Notes under the pieces: generated by a model
Seen by the model: the letters and a program-made list of their open reading frames with translations, nothing else
What the model was told of the DNA's origin: nothing
Databases searched by the model: none
Assembly: GCA_013696965.1 (NCBI GenBank)
Contig: JACCXN010000099.1
Span: 1 to 33,701, forward strand
Source of the DNA: Bacteroidota bacterium
GTDB lineage: Bacteria > Bacteroidota > Bacteroidia > JACCXN01
Direction of reading: 5' to 3'
DNA: 33,701 bases
Translations under genes and position numbers: made by a program
Shown here: in pieces, positions 28,201 to 33,583 of the stretch
Layout: each line of letters begins with the position of its first letter
How positions within the stretch are numbered: position 1 is the stretch's first letter

Positions 28201-28760
28201 TCTAGACCATTGTTTCCTGTTGCGCCTGTGGCACCGTCTATTCCATTGTTTCCTGATGCACCGGTTGCACCGTCTATTCCATTGTTTCCGTTTGTTCCAT
28301 TAAGACCTGTTGCACCCGTAGCTCCAGCTACCCCACTTTGTGCAGTACCGGCATGAAAAGCATATGGAACAGCCTGGAATTGGGTTATACCCATACTGAT
28401 GTAATTGGTTCCCCCAAGAGGATCAATGGAAACCTCAAGAAAATGAGAATTTGAAGCCCAAGCAATGGATTGTATATTTCCTATAGTACTTGTTCCATTG
28501 CCAATTACTATATTAAATAAACCAAACTGATTTGTTATTATCTGATGGGATTCAAGGTAGGCAACGTTTGTGGGAGGGTTGCCTGTTAATACTTTTATCT
28601 GAACTCCAATACTTGCGTTTGCAAGTGCAACTCCGTTTGCATCCCTGGCGATTGCCTGATAATTGATACCTTGTACAGGTACTGTTTGAGCAATTGCTGA
28701 AAAGTAAAAAGAAAAGGCAATTATAACAAAAGAGAAAACTAATCTGTAAAATTTTATCAT
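25206..28760 (-). CDS. Collagen-like surface protein with proline-free Gly-X-Y array
   Basis: The product has 1184 residues. The signal peptide ends near Ala24. Residues 25-140 are a globular domain (GINYQAIARDANG, LESHQIITNQFGLFNIVIGNG) seen at the start of many Bacteroidota surface proteins. Gly143 to Asn601 is 153 uninterrupted Gly-X-Y triplets, mostly GAT-GAT-GNN-G(I/L/V)D, with no Pro, Lys, Arg or Glu. A short two-cysteine module follows, containing a perfect EF-hand loop, Asp627 to Glu638 (DLNNDGFLDFSE); it resembles DUF7151 as I recall it. Then come two tail-fibre-like GxIGxG modules, one sharing the GTVEGVDFIGT motif with the next gene's product, and a C-terminal beta domain. No T9SS domain is visible. 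It is the first gene of the seven-gene operon. Probably a trimeric calcium-stabilised fibre (inference). Confidence 0.88.
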   Translation of the reverse strand: MIKFYRLVFSFVIIAFSFYFSAIAQTVPVQGINYQAIARDANGVALANASIGVQIKVLTGNPPTNVAYLESHQIITNQFGLFNIVIGNGTSTIGNIQSIAWASNSHFLEVSIDPLGGTNYISMGITQFQAVPYAFHAGTAQSGVAGATGATGLNGTNGNNGIDGATGASGNNGIDGATGATGNNGLDGATGATGNNGLDGATGATGNNGIDGATGATGNNGIDGATGATGNNGLDGATGATGNNGIDGATGATGTNGLDGSTGATGNNGVDGATGATGNNGVDGATGATGNNGIDGAAGATGNNGIDGATGATGNNGLDGATGATGNNGLDGATGATGNNGLDGATGATGNNGLDGATGNNGLDGATGATGLDGTNGLDGSTGATGLDGTNGTDGIDGATGATGLDGTNGTDGIDGATGATGLDGTNGTDGIDGATGATGLAGTNGIDGIDGATGATGLDGTNGVDGATGATGLDGTNGVDGIDGATGATGLDGTNGVDGIDGATGATGLDGTNGVDGIDGATGATGNNGLDGATGATGNNGLDGATGATGNNGIDGATGATGNNGIDGATGATGNNGLDGATGATGNNGIDGATGATGLNSLTNLTFEPAGVNCINGGQLMETGTDLNNDGFLDFSEVTSTSYICNGADGAANAWALLGNTGTVEGVDFIGTIDSVDLEFRTVNNLRMTIKKDGLIGMGIKNPMSALQITNDSMPYLLLNSAVQEGGFYVARSGGIIDGMSATPANFKLGEFGFGGHDGIGIMNSGPAAGISAFSTESFSTGNGARLHFYTTNIGSVQKKTRMIINGNGNVSIGENPPNPFAKLHIQDTVRGILIPRLSTAQRTAISGLNNSEAGLLVYDLDLKNFVHWDGTAWDTGGGGSNAWELFGNNITDPNSFIGTTNEQDFAIKTFSLERMRVTSTGRVGIGTNAPGTVLHIASDTEPRTVLMGSSISEPGFLIFRSDNVLSSPSAPPSGFTLGIYGLSGYNGLTWGPNGPNAGMSARTSQNWSTIGMGTELIFTTTENDAISSTNRMIITHNGNIGIGVSVPTSKLQVAGDIGLGAGTAATSDAITVVLVNNTAALAKGDIVIIHPTTGISSTNINGHTSVVGVMYENCGAGQECRVAISGVVEVKAGPNGSVRGQHVITSTTPGGAGSVSTPGAGSSIGLWLDAVGSGAFGRVILK
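26958..28334 (-). repeat. In-frame 36/54 bp minisatellite encoding the Gly-X-Y array
   Basis: The DNA repeats mainly with a 36 bp period (GAT-GAT-GNN-GxD) and, in the middle (about 27190-27630), with a 54 bp period (GAT-GAT-GLD-GTN-GxD-GxD). Unit sizes are multiples of three, so gain or loss of units would change fibre length without breaking the frame. The repeat also creates a long spurious open frame on the plus strand. Confidence 0.9.
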
Positions 28761-28837
28761 ATAACTTCAGTAAAATGCAATTTGGCGAAATTAAAATTTT
28801 ATTTGCTAAAATCCTACAAAAATTGCAATGAAGTTAT
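28761..28837 (-). promoter_or_regulatory. Promoter and inverted repeat before the surface-protein operon
   Basis: On the minus strand TTTG (28820-28817) is followed after 23 bases by TAATTTCG (28793-28786), one mismatch from the -7 consensus, giving a transcript start about 25 bases before the ATG. The same gap has an inverted repeat: TGAAGTTAT (28829-28837) with ATAACTTCA (28761-28769), extended by AATTGCA/TGCAATT. One arm touches the start codon at 28760 and the other lies three bases from the preceding stop. In read-through RNA it could act as a weak terminator or hide the start; in RNA from the local promoter it could not form. Confidence 0.5.
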
Positions 28838-28839
28838 TT

Positions 28840-30630
28840 TTAAATTCGTACTCCAATTATAAGAATATCATCAACTTGCTCCTCATTTCCTCTCCATTCT
28901 TCGATTATATTATCAAGATAATTTTTTTGCTCTTTTGTATTTAAATGTTGGATATCAAGCAAGGTTTGTCTGAATTGTTTTGCCATGAATTTTTTTCCCT
29001 TACTGCCCCCAAATTGATCTACGTAACCATCGGAAAAAATGTAAACAGTATCGCCCTTTTCAAGGTTAAATTTATGATTGGTATAATATTTTTGATTTTC
29101 TCCCACAAACATTCCAATTGGGAACTTATCGGCCTTTATTTCAATTAGTTCATTTTTACGAATAATATAAAGAGGATTATATGCACCTGCATACTCGATT
29201 TCATTTTTTTCAAAGTCGATGGAGCAAAGGGCAATATCCATTCCGTCTTTTGTTGTGTTTTCATCAAGTCCTTGATGAAGTGTTTCACTAACACCGTTAT
29301 TAAGATAGTTTAATATTGTTGCAGGTTCTAATTCATTAAGTTTATTAACTATATGTTTAAGTATATTATATCCAACTATAGACATAAAAGCACCAGGAAC
29401 TCCGTGTCCTGTACAATCTACAGCAGAGAAAAATACTTTGTTTTCCTTTTTCTCAAGCCAATAAAAATCACCACTAACAATATCCTTCGGCTTGAAAAGA
29501 ATAAAGGAATCGGGTAGATGTTTTTTTACAATTGAATCTGGAGGCAATATAGCCTCTTGAATTCTCTTTGCATATTTAATACTATCTGTTACTTGGTTAT
29601 ATAGAAATTCTAATTTTTCTCGCTGAACTTCAATCTCCTCCTTTTGCCTTACAACCTCCGCAGTTCTTTCCTCGACTTTTCTTTCTAATGACCGTTCATT
29701 TTCCCGAAGATCATCACGCATTTTAATTAATGCAAAACCTAGATTATCCTGATCACTTAATGGTTGATATTCATAATCAAAATTTCCAGCACCAACTTCA
29801 TTGGCAAACACCCTAGTTCTAATTACACTCTCTATTAATTGATTTAATGCAACAGACATTTCACCAATTTCATCATTTCTAAATGAAATCTTTTGCTCTG
29901 TTACAGTTCCCTTACTCATTAGAAGAAGTATTTTTTTCAAATGATTGACGGGCTTTACAATCGAATTCACTGTTAATGTAGCAATAAGCACTCCTCCTAA
30001 AAGGAGTATCATTCCTAGACTTTTAACAATTAATAATAATAAATCAAAGGATTTAAGCATTTGATCACTAACTCTAGTTGATCTTTCATGATGGGTAATT
30101 ATTAGATCGGAAAGATTCTCAAGAATTATTTTTGTTTTTGTATCAATTTCTCCATCTTCATCTACAGTTGGACGAAAAAAGAAAACAATTGTTGGGTCAT
30201 CATAACTGGAAAAGGAATTCAAATTTGTCATGATTTCCTTATGCTCTTTGAACAGCAATTCAATTAAGCTAAAAATACTTGAAATTGTATTTTGTTCATC
30301 AAGACTCCAGTTTAAGGAAAGTTCATTAATTTTTCTTTTAAGTTCAGGATAATCTTCATTTATTAACTTGCGAAGTTTTTCTTTATCAAAATTATCGTCA
30401 CTAGATTGAATAAAGGCCCAGTTTGTAATATACATTTTTGACCTAACGATCATTAAATTGAGTTCTTCCAGGGCGCCAACAGAGGGTGAAATTACATTTG
30501 TAATTTCATCATTGATTTCTTTACTTTTGTTAATTGTATTTTGTGTAAAAAAAAAGGCTGTTATTGTTAATAAAATAAGAGTTCCAAACCCAAATCCTAT
30601 TTTTCTGCCTATTGTAAACCTAAATTTCAT
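28840..30630 (-). CDS. Membrane sensor with HAMP and SpoIIE/PP2C phosphatase domain
   Basis: The product has 596 residues. TM1 is about 11-31, a helical periplasmic sensor of four-helix-bundle type spans about 32-195, TM2 is about 197-222, HAMP about 220-275, a coiled coil (ERSLERKVEERTAEV) about 305-350, and the SpoIIE phosphatase about 355-596. Metal-site aspartates appear in VSGDFYWL, SAVDCTGHGVPGAFMS, DGMDIALCS, FSDGYVDQFGG and QVDDILIIG. The output domain is a close paralogue of that in the propeller phosphatase at 10661-13909 (both share YAKRIQ(D/E)AILP and LPDSFILF(Q/K)PKDIVSGDFY). It is the third gene of a unit with YfiR-like and TPR proteins, 21 bases after the TPR gene. It probably relays a periplasmic signal to a Ser/Thr-phosphorylated regulator; no partner kinase or STAS protein is in the window. 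Confidence 0.93.
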   Translation of the reverse strand: MKFRFTIGRKIGFGFGTLILLTITAFFFTQNTINKSKEINDEITNVISPSVGALEELNLMIVRSKMYITNWAFIQSSDDNFDKEKLRKLINEDYPELKRKINELSLNWSLDEQNTISSIFSLIELLFKEHKEIMTNLNSFSSYDDPTIVFFFRPTVDEDGEIDTKTKIILENLSDLIITHHERSTRVSDQMLKSFDLLLLIVKSLGMILLLGGVLIATLTVNSIVKPVNHLKKILLLMSKGTVTEQKISFRNDEIGEMSVALNQLIESVIRTRVFANEVGAGNFDYEYQPLSDQDNLGFALIKMRDDLRENERSLERKVEERTAEVVRQKEEIEVQREKLEFLYNQVTDSIKYAKRIQEAILPPDSIVKKHLPDSFILFKPKDIVSGDFYWLEKKENKVFFSAVDCTGHGVPGAFMSIVGYNILKHIVNKLNELEPATILNYLNNGVSETLHQGLDENTTKDGMDIALCSIDFEKNEIEYAGAYNPLYIIRKNELIEIKADKFPIGMFVGENQKYYTNHKFNLEKGDTVYIFSDGYVDQFGGSKGKKFMAKQFRQTLLDIQHLNTKEQKNYLDNIIEEWRGNEEQVDDILIIGVRI

Positions 30631-30651
30631 ATAAAACTATCCTCTTAATAT

Positions 30652-31527
30652 TTAATCTAGTTTTTCTAACCTAGCTTTAATCTCATTTGATTTTTCAATT
30701 TCATGCAGACTAAAATAAATTCCTTCCAATCCTTTTAAAGTCTCCTTTTTTTGCGGATCCAATTTGTAAGCTTTTTCCATAAAAGGCAATGATTGTTTAA
30801 AAATGCTTACTGTTGATTCCTGTACTTCCATGAATTCAAAAATATCCATGTCAAAATCAAGTTCATTGATAATATTTACAGCTTTATTATAATAAAGAAT
30901 TCCTAAATTATAATTTGCACTGATGTTTTCAGGATCAATTTGCAAAACATTAGCATACAAATCTTCAACCTTTTTAAAATATGCAATATTTGCAACTCTT
31001 TCTGAATCATAAATACTGGTAAAAACAGAAGCCAAAGCTAGTTTAAATTCAATTTCCATTGATTTTAAAGATTGATGTTGACCAAGCATATTTTGTATTT
31101 CCTTGAAACTTTCAAAGTTTTTTATTGCTATTTGATAATCTTTTGGATTAAGAGTTAAAACAACATCATTGAAAAAAGTTGTTGCCAGATATTTCAAATT
31201 TTGTTCATTATCTTCTTTGTGCTCATTTGCTTTGTCAAGAGAAATTGATTTTTTAAATGATTCCAAAGACTCTAATCGTAAATTTGAAATTGGGTTTGAT
31301 TTCTGTGAGGCTTTATAAATTTCCTTATAAATGAAGCCATGTACATACCAAGTATATGGATCCAAGGAAGAAATTTCATCATTAGCTGCATCATCAATAG
31401 CTAATTTTGCCTCTGAATAATTTTCATTTTGAAAATGAGTCAGGGCAATTGCAACCTTATTACTTTGTGCATAAGCACTAAGATTAATTGCAAGTAGCAC
31501 AAATAGTATGAATTTAAATTTATTCAT
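30652..31527 (-). CDS. Periplasmic TPR protein
   Basis: The product has 291 residues. The signal peptide ends at AYAQ (about 21). The rest is helical, with TPR pairs visible at about 25-60 (ALTHFQNENYSEAKLAIDDA), about 195-225 (VEDLYANVLQIDPENISANYNLGILYYNKA) and about 240-290 (SLPFMEKAYKLDPQKKETLKGLEGIYF). TPR domains mediate protein contacts, so it may scaffold the YfiR-like protein encoded five bases upstream or present a signal to the sensor phosphatase downstream. No enzymatic motif is present. Function beyond this is inference from the operon. Confidence 0.85.
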   Translation of the reverse strand: MNKFKFILFVLLAINLSAYAQSNKVAIALTHFQNENYSEAKLAIDDAANDEISSLDPYTWYVHGFIYKEIYKASQKSNPISNLRLESLESFKKSISLDKANEHKEDNEQNLKYLATTFFNDVVLTLNPKDYQIAIKNFESFKEIQNMLGQHQSLKSMEIEFKLALASVFTSIYDSERVANIAYFKKVEDLYANVLQIDPENISANYNLGILYYNKAVNIINELDFDMDIFEFMEVQESTVSIFKQSLPFMEKAYKLDPQKKETLKGLEGIYFSLHEIEKSNEIKARLEKLD

Positions 31528-31532
31528 TCCAA

Positions 31533-32081
31533 TTAATATACATTTACAGCAAGTGTTGATAAACTTGTACTGACTTTTAAATCATATTTTTCGGCATTTC
31601 CCTTGTTTAATTCAAATGCCTGTTTATTATCCTGAACAATAAAATTGATAGCTGAACCTTGCCTTGCCAAACCAGCCTTTTCAGTTATTAGCAAGGTGCT
31701 CCCATTTTTTACTTTATTTAATATTTCCTGAAAATCAGAAGTATGATCGGGAGATACAATTAACATGTGGCACTTTTCAATAGAGGATGCTGATTGAAAC
31801 TTTTTTATTTCGATAGCTTGATTTCCTGCTCTTCGGGTAGATGCAAGATTATTTAATTCAGAAGACAAATTAGAATTTCCAATTACACCGATTACAAAAT
31901 TTCCTTCTTTATAATTTAATGGCCATTCAATATTTTTTGTAAAACCATAGATAAACATGGTTTTCATTTTGGCATTTGTATTTACCGTTTGATTATTTAG
32001 ATTATTGCCAAAAGAAGAGAGAAGAGCAGCCAAAATGGTTACACATATTACCCGTAAAGTATATGTTTTTATTGTTCTCAC
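31533..32081 (-). CDS. YfiR family periplasmic protein (DUF4154)
   Basis: The product has 182 residues. After an export signal (about 1-25) the YfiR fold is marked by KMKTMFIYGFTKNIEWP, FVIGVIGNSNL, IEKCHMLIVSP, TLLITEKAGLARQGSAINFI and FELNKGNAEKYDLKVSTSLSTLA. In Pseudomonas, YfiR is a periplasmic repressor of the diguanylate cyclase YfiN. Here only one cysteine (Cys104) remains in the mature part, so the disulfides known to stabilise Pseudomonas YfiR cannot form. No cyclase is nearby; instead the operon ends in a HAMP-SpoIIE phosphatase. The likely role is to bind and control that sensor from the periplasm (inference). It is the first gene of the three-gene unit. Confidence 0.9.
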   Translation of the reverse strand: MRTIKTYTLRVICVTILAALLSSFGNNLNNQTVNTNAKMKTMFIYGFTKNIEWPLNYKEGNFVIGVIGNSNLSSELNNLASTRRAGNQAIEIKKFQSASSIEKCHMLIVSPDHTSDFQEILNKVKNGSTLLITEKAGLARQGSAINFIVQDNKQAFELNKGNAEKYDLKVSTSLSTLAVNVY

Positions 32082-32128
32082 GTATTAAAAAAATTCAATT
32101 CTAATAGTACAGTTAATTTGGCAAGACT

Positions 32129-32165
32129 CAAATGTATAAAATTTAATTAAAAAAAAAAATTCAAA
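32129..32165 (-). promoter_or_regulatory. Promoter of the YfiR-TPR-phosphatase operon
   Basis: On the minus strand TACATTTG (32136-32129) is a full match to TAnnTTTG. A TTTG (32165-32162) lies 25 bases upstream, slightly beyond the usual 17-23 spacing. The leader to the ATG at 32081 would be about 40 bases. Confidence 0.5.
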
Positions 32166-32285
32166 AGACTGTTATTTCAAAAAAAATAGCAGAATTTAAA
32201 AGTTGTATTTTTCAATTGCAAGAATGATTTGTACTGTATTAGGTAAAGAAAAAAAAGAAAATTTAATACAAAAAAAGAGGATGAA

Positions 32286-32321
32286 AAAACAAAGCGATAC
32301 AATTTTGTACCGCCTTGTTTT
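32286..32321 (-). terminator. Rho-independent terminator of the tRNA gene
   Basis: Read on the minus strand, AAAACAAGGCGGTACAA pairs with TTGTATCGCTTTGTTTT over 17 positions including two G-U pairs, with a two-base loop, and a T-rich tract follows. It starts two bases after the tRNA 3' end. Confidence 0.8.
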
Positions 32322-32322
32322 G

Positions 32323-32396
32323 TGGGCCCACCTGGGCTCGAACCAGGGACCCTCAGATTATGAGTCTGATGCTCTAACCAGCTGAGCTATAGGCCC
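32323..32396 (-). tRNA. tRNA with CAU anticodon, probably Ile2 (lysidine type), else elongator Met
   Basis: The 74 bases fold into a full cloverleaf: acceptor GGGCCTA/TGGGCCC with one G-U pair, D arm GCTC/GAGC, anticodon stem TCAGA/TCTGA with loop CTCATAA (anticodon CAT), a five-base variable region, and T arm CCTGG-TTCGAGC-CCAGG, with A73. CCA is not encoded. It is not the initiator: the anticodon stem lacks three G-C pairs and position 1-72 is paired. C4-G69 and C5-G68 are the pairs that E. coli TilS uses to pick tRNA-Ile2 over tRNA-Met, so Ile2 is favoured; the rule may not transfer fully to Bacteroidota. Confidence 0.93.
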
Positions 32397-32400
32397 GGAT

Positions 32401-32423
32401 AAATCTTGTTTAATACAAGATTT
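32401..32423. other. Nine-base-pair perfect hairpin just upstream of the tRNA
   Basis: AAATCTTGT (32401-32409) and ACAAGATTT (32415-32423) form a perfect stem with a TTAAT loop. On the minus strand it lies in the 5' leader of the precursor tRNA, four bases from the mature end. On the plus strand it is followed by GCTCTTTTTT and could terminate antisense transcription. Confidence 0.55.
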
Positions 32424-32456
32424 GCTCTTTTTTATAGTTTATTATAAAACGGATTG

Positions 32457-32487
32457 CAAAAGTATATATTTGCATCATATAAAACAA
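32457..32487 (-). promoter_or_regulatory. Promoter of the tRNA gene
   Basis: On the minus strand TTG (32487-32485), a 20-base spacer and TACTTTTG (32464-32457) match the Bacteroidota consensus exactly. The transcript would start about 50 bases before the mature tRNA. Confidence 0.65.
32465..32472 (+). promoter_or_regulatory. -7 element of the HAD gene promoter
   Basis: TATATTTG matches TAnnTTTG and lies about 30 bases before the ATG at 32502. The -33 region is weak (TTTA 23 bases upstream). It directly abuts the tRNA -7 element on the other strand, so the two promoters are back to back. Confidence 0.5.
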
Positions 32488-32501
32488 TAACATTTTAAAA
32501 T

Positions 32502-33134
32502 ATGTTGAAAATTGATTCTAACAAATACAAAAACATAATTTTTGATTTAGGGGGTGTTATCTTAAACATAGATTATACCCTAACTGTTAATGCTTTCATT
32601 GAACTAGGAATAAATAATTTTGAAGGATTGTATTCAAAGGCAAATCAAAACCCGGTATTTGACAATTATGAAACCGGGAAAATTAATTCAAATGAATTTA
32701 TAAAGGAAATTTCAAAACAATCCAAAACACCTCTTGATTCCATATCAATAACAAATGCCTGGAACTCCATGTTGCTTGACTTGCCGAGTGAGCGGCTTGA
32801 TCTTCTAGAAAAAATAAAAAGCAAGTACAGGATTTTTTTATTAAGCAATACTAATGAGATTCATTGGATATCCTACTCTTCCTATTTAAAAAAGACATAT
32901 GGATTTGAAGATCTTTCCAATTACTTTGAAAAGCAATATTTGTCTTTTAAAATAGGGATGAGAAAACCAAATAAAGAAATATTTGACTTTGTATTAAAAG
33001 AGAATGCCTTAAATGCTGAAGAAACCGTTTTTATCGATGACTCTATTCAACATGTTCAAGGAGCATTAGAAAGAGGTATTATGGGAATACATTTAACCGC
33101 AGGACAAACTATACTTGATCTGTTTAACCATTAA
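32502..33134 (+). CDS. HAD-family phosphatase (YihX-like)
   Basis: The product has 210 residues and is cytoplasmic. HAD motif I is FDLGGVILNID with nucleophile Asp15, motif II is LLSNTN, motif III is the lysine in GMRKPN, and motif IV is FIDDS. The DLGG form of motif I, with glycine two residues after the nucleophile, is found in the YihX/epoxide-hydrolase-N-like group of sugar-phosphate and related phosphatases. The helical cap lies at about 20-90. The substrate cannot be named from sequence. It has its own promoter candidate, and its last 11 bases overlap the 3' end of the epimerase-like gene on the opposite strand. Confidence 0.88.
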   Translation: MLKIDSNKYKNIIFDLGGVILNIDYTLTVNAFIELGINNFEGLYSKANQNPVFDNYETGKINSNEFIKEISKQSKTPLDSISITNAWNSMLLDLPSERLDLLEKIKSKYRIFLLSNTNEIHWISYSSYLKKTYGFEDLSNYFEKQYLSFKIGMRKPNKEIFDFVLKENALNAEETVFIDDSIQHVQGALERGIMGIHLTAGQTILDLFNH

Positions 33135-33537
33135 CTGTTTTTATTTCCTGACAAAGTTCTATAAGAACCCCATTTGTGCTTTTAGGATGAAGAAAGGCGA
33201 TTAGTTTATTGTCAGCCCCTTTTTTGGGAATTTCATTTAGGATAACAAAACCTTCTTTTTTTAACCGATTTATTTCATACAGGATATCTACTACCTCAAA
33301 AGCAATATGGTGAATTCCTTCGCCATTATTTTCAATGAATTTTGTTATTGGGTTTTGAGTACCTATACCTTCTAACAATTCTATTTTTGATTCGCCAGTA
33401 ATGAAAAATGAAGTGCGAACACCTTCAGTTTCCACAATTTCAGTTTTGTAAGGCGCTTTTCCAAATAATATAGAAAATAAATGATTAGAATCTTCCAAAT
33501 TTTTAACAGCAATACCTATATGTTCAATTTTTAACAT
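33124..33537 (-). CDS. mce: Methylmalonyl-CoA epimerase-like VOC protein
   Basis: The product has 137 residues from the ATG at 33537 (MLKIEHIGIAV). A longer frame from 33558 adds seven unconserved residues and is less likely. It has the two beta-alpha-beta-beta-beta modules of the glyoxalase/VOC fold, with metal-site candidates His6 (EHIGIAV), His76/His77 (GIHHIAFEV) and Glu127 (GVLIEL). Length and pattern fit methylmalonyl-CoA epimerase, which interconverts the 2R and 2S isomers in propionate metabolism; the mutase genes are not in the window. A terminator-like hairpin lies 14 bases upstream of the start. Another VOC enzyme cannot be fully excluded. Confidence 0.9.
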   Translation of the reverse strand: MLKIEHIGIAVKNLEDSNHLFSILFGKAPYKTEIVETEGVRTSFFITGESKIELLEGIGTQNPITKFIENNGEGIHHIAFEVVDILYEINRLKKEGFVILNEIPKKGADNKLIAFLHPKSTNGVLIELCQEIKTVNG

Positions 33538-33550
33538 AATATTAAATTTA

Positions 33551-33583
33551 AAAGGCACGGAGAATAATTATCTCCGTGCCTTT
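33551..33583. terminator. Perfect 13 bp hairpin between inverted repeat and epimerase gene
   Basis: AAAGGCACGGAGA (33551-33563) and TCTCCGTGCCTTT (33571-33583) pair perfectly with a seven-base loop ATAATTA. It is GC-rich at its core and has T-runs on both strands, so it can work in either direction. On the minus strand it would stop transcription coming out of the right-end repeat before the epimerase gene. Confidence 0.8.

Noticed and set aside
26977-28356. Long plus-strand open frame (459 codons) rich in Pro, Val and Ala
   Set aside because: It is the antisense of the Gly-X-Y array; the glycine and alanine codon repeat excludes stops on the other strand. It has no export signal and no independent evidence of coding.
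20704-28760. Prophage tail-fibre genes
   Set aside because: Modules such as GNVGIGT and Gly-X-Y arrays occur in phage fibres, but both proteins have Sec signal peptides, lack a peptidase S74 domain and sit in an operon with PorP/SprF and OmpA genes; no other phage genes exist.
32203-32385. Plus-strand 60-codon open frame ending WAHLGSNQGPSDYESDALTS
   Set aside because: Its second half is the tRNA gene read backwards, a well-known false translation, and its middle is the tRNA terminator.
33538-33558. Longer N-terminus (MPFKFNI) of the epimerase-like protein
   Set aside because: VOC-family proteins begin close to the first metal ligand; the ATG at 33537 gives the usual start, and the extra codons run up toward the terminator hairpin.
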